From Anaerosacchariphilus hominis (GTDB lineage Bacteria > Bacillota > Clostridia > Lachnospirales > Lachnospiraceae): a DNA stretch of 64,000 nucleotides. The translations under genes were made by a program, and so were the position numbers. Shown piece after piece: positions 63,764-64,000 of the stretch; the first letter of the stretch is position 1, and every line of letters starts with the position of its first letter. The DNA lies in contig NZ_JACOOR010000004.1 in NCBI RefSeq assembly GCF_014290175.1, positions 124,001-188,000 of the forward strand, in the 5' to 3' direction. The notes beneath the pieces are model-generated. The model searched no databases, was not told where the DNA came from, and was given only the letters and a program-made list of their open reading frames with translations.

Positions 63764-64000
63764 TTGAGATGGGACTTGAAATGGGACAGGGTCCGGAGAG
63801 AAAAACGGAGTCAGGTTCTGGAGAAGACAGCGCTTCTGCTTCTGGGCTGCGTAATTCTCTGTATACAGGTACATGGAAGAGGGAGAGGAAAAGAAGAGGA
63901 ACTTCCGGTATATCAAGAGGAAATAACGAAAGAGACAGATGAGACAGAGAAGATAAACAAGAGAGAAGATTCCTTGGAGGAGGAAGATATGGAGGCAGAA
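63764..64000 (+). CDS. N-terminal part of a signal-anchored protein, cut by window edge
   Basis: An open frame of 79 codons runs to the window end from a TTG preceded by GGGGAGGG at good spacing; no ATG or GTG exists in frame upstream of it before a stop. The product starts with a basic region (RWDLKWDRVRREKRSQ) followed by a hydrophobic helix (TALLLLGCVILCIQV, ~residues 23-37), then a highly charged Glu/Lys-rich stretch. This looks like a type II membrane anchor or signal peptide with an extracytoplasmic domain to follow. Function unknown; the rest lies outside the window. Confidence 0.6.
   Translation, partial: MRWDLKWDRVRREKRSQVLEKTALLLLGCVILCIQVHGRGRGKEEELPVYQEEITKETDETEKINKREDSLEEEDMEAE

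Overview
The window looks like chromosomal DNA of an anaerobic, gut-type Clostridia bacterium, most likely Lachnospiraceae. Base composition is about half G+C by eye. Ribosome binding sites are strong AGGAGG types. Control is typical of Firmicutes: a CIRCE operator, a T-box leader, a BglG/LicT antitermination site and a LevR-like regulator. Central metabolism is fermentative, with pyruvate:ferredoxin oxidoreductase, ATP-type PEP carboxykinase and citrate synthase. I see no rRNA, tRNA, CRISPR array or intact insertion sequence.

Layout. 1-7.9 kb: end of lepA, hemW, a HAD phosphatase, a MoxR-type AAA+ ATPase with a VWA partner and a small conserved protein, a PAP2 phosphatase and a MATE exporter. 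7.9-16.2 kb: protein quality control, with clpB on the minus strand and hrcA-grpE-dnaK-dnaJ behind a perfect CIRCE box. 16.4-26.3 kb: a degenerate nuclease-family tail gene, nifJ, a cytosine-permease-like transporter coupled to a nitrilase-family hydrolase, a phosphoribosyltransferase-like gene, and a DeoR regulator with rhamnulokinase. 26.3-33 kb: carAB, NAD(P)HX dehydratase and an AEC transporter. 33-37.3 kb: a beta-glucoside PTS, 6-phospho-beta-glucosidase and LicT set with a RAT/terminator switch. 37.4-42.5 kb: prmA, rsmE, cysteine desulfurase, thiI, an acetyltransferase and an orphan FakA-type C-terminal domain. 42.5-51.1 kb: T-box-controlled leuA, an amidase-type hydrolase, thrC, a small membrane protein, citrate synthase on the minus strand, and pckA. 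51.2-53.8 kb: a second MATE exporter, a strong 6S RNA candidate and an unknown helical protein. 53.8-63.5 kb: a LevR-like regulator divergent from an 11-gene mannose-family PTS operon. The window ends inside a new signal-anchored protein gene that starts with TTG.

The PTS operon is the most self-contained accessory system. It carries IIA, two IIB, IIC, IID and its own HPr, plus a pentulose/hexulose-phosphate epimerase, a zinc polyol dehydrogenase, a 6-phospho-3-hexuloisomerase-like SIS protein without a hexulose-phosphate synthase, an unknown protein and an SDR gene broken by an in-frame TAG. It reads as a route that turns an imported polyol or rare-sugar phosphate into fructose 6-phosphate, probably through a 3-keto or 3-epimeric intermediate. 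Its regulator has lost the GAFTGA loop, and no -24/-12 promoter is visible.

The most novel non-coding signal is a family of three structured intergenic elements (42930-43058, 52809-52945, 63579-63694). Each starts in the T-tract of an intrinsic terminator. Each then has a palindrome with a GGAAATTC core and a GC-rich two-part hairpin with a 10-11-nt one-sided bulge, whose stem bases differ between copies while pairing is kept. Two copies end in a third perfect hairpin.
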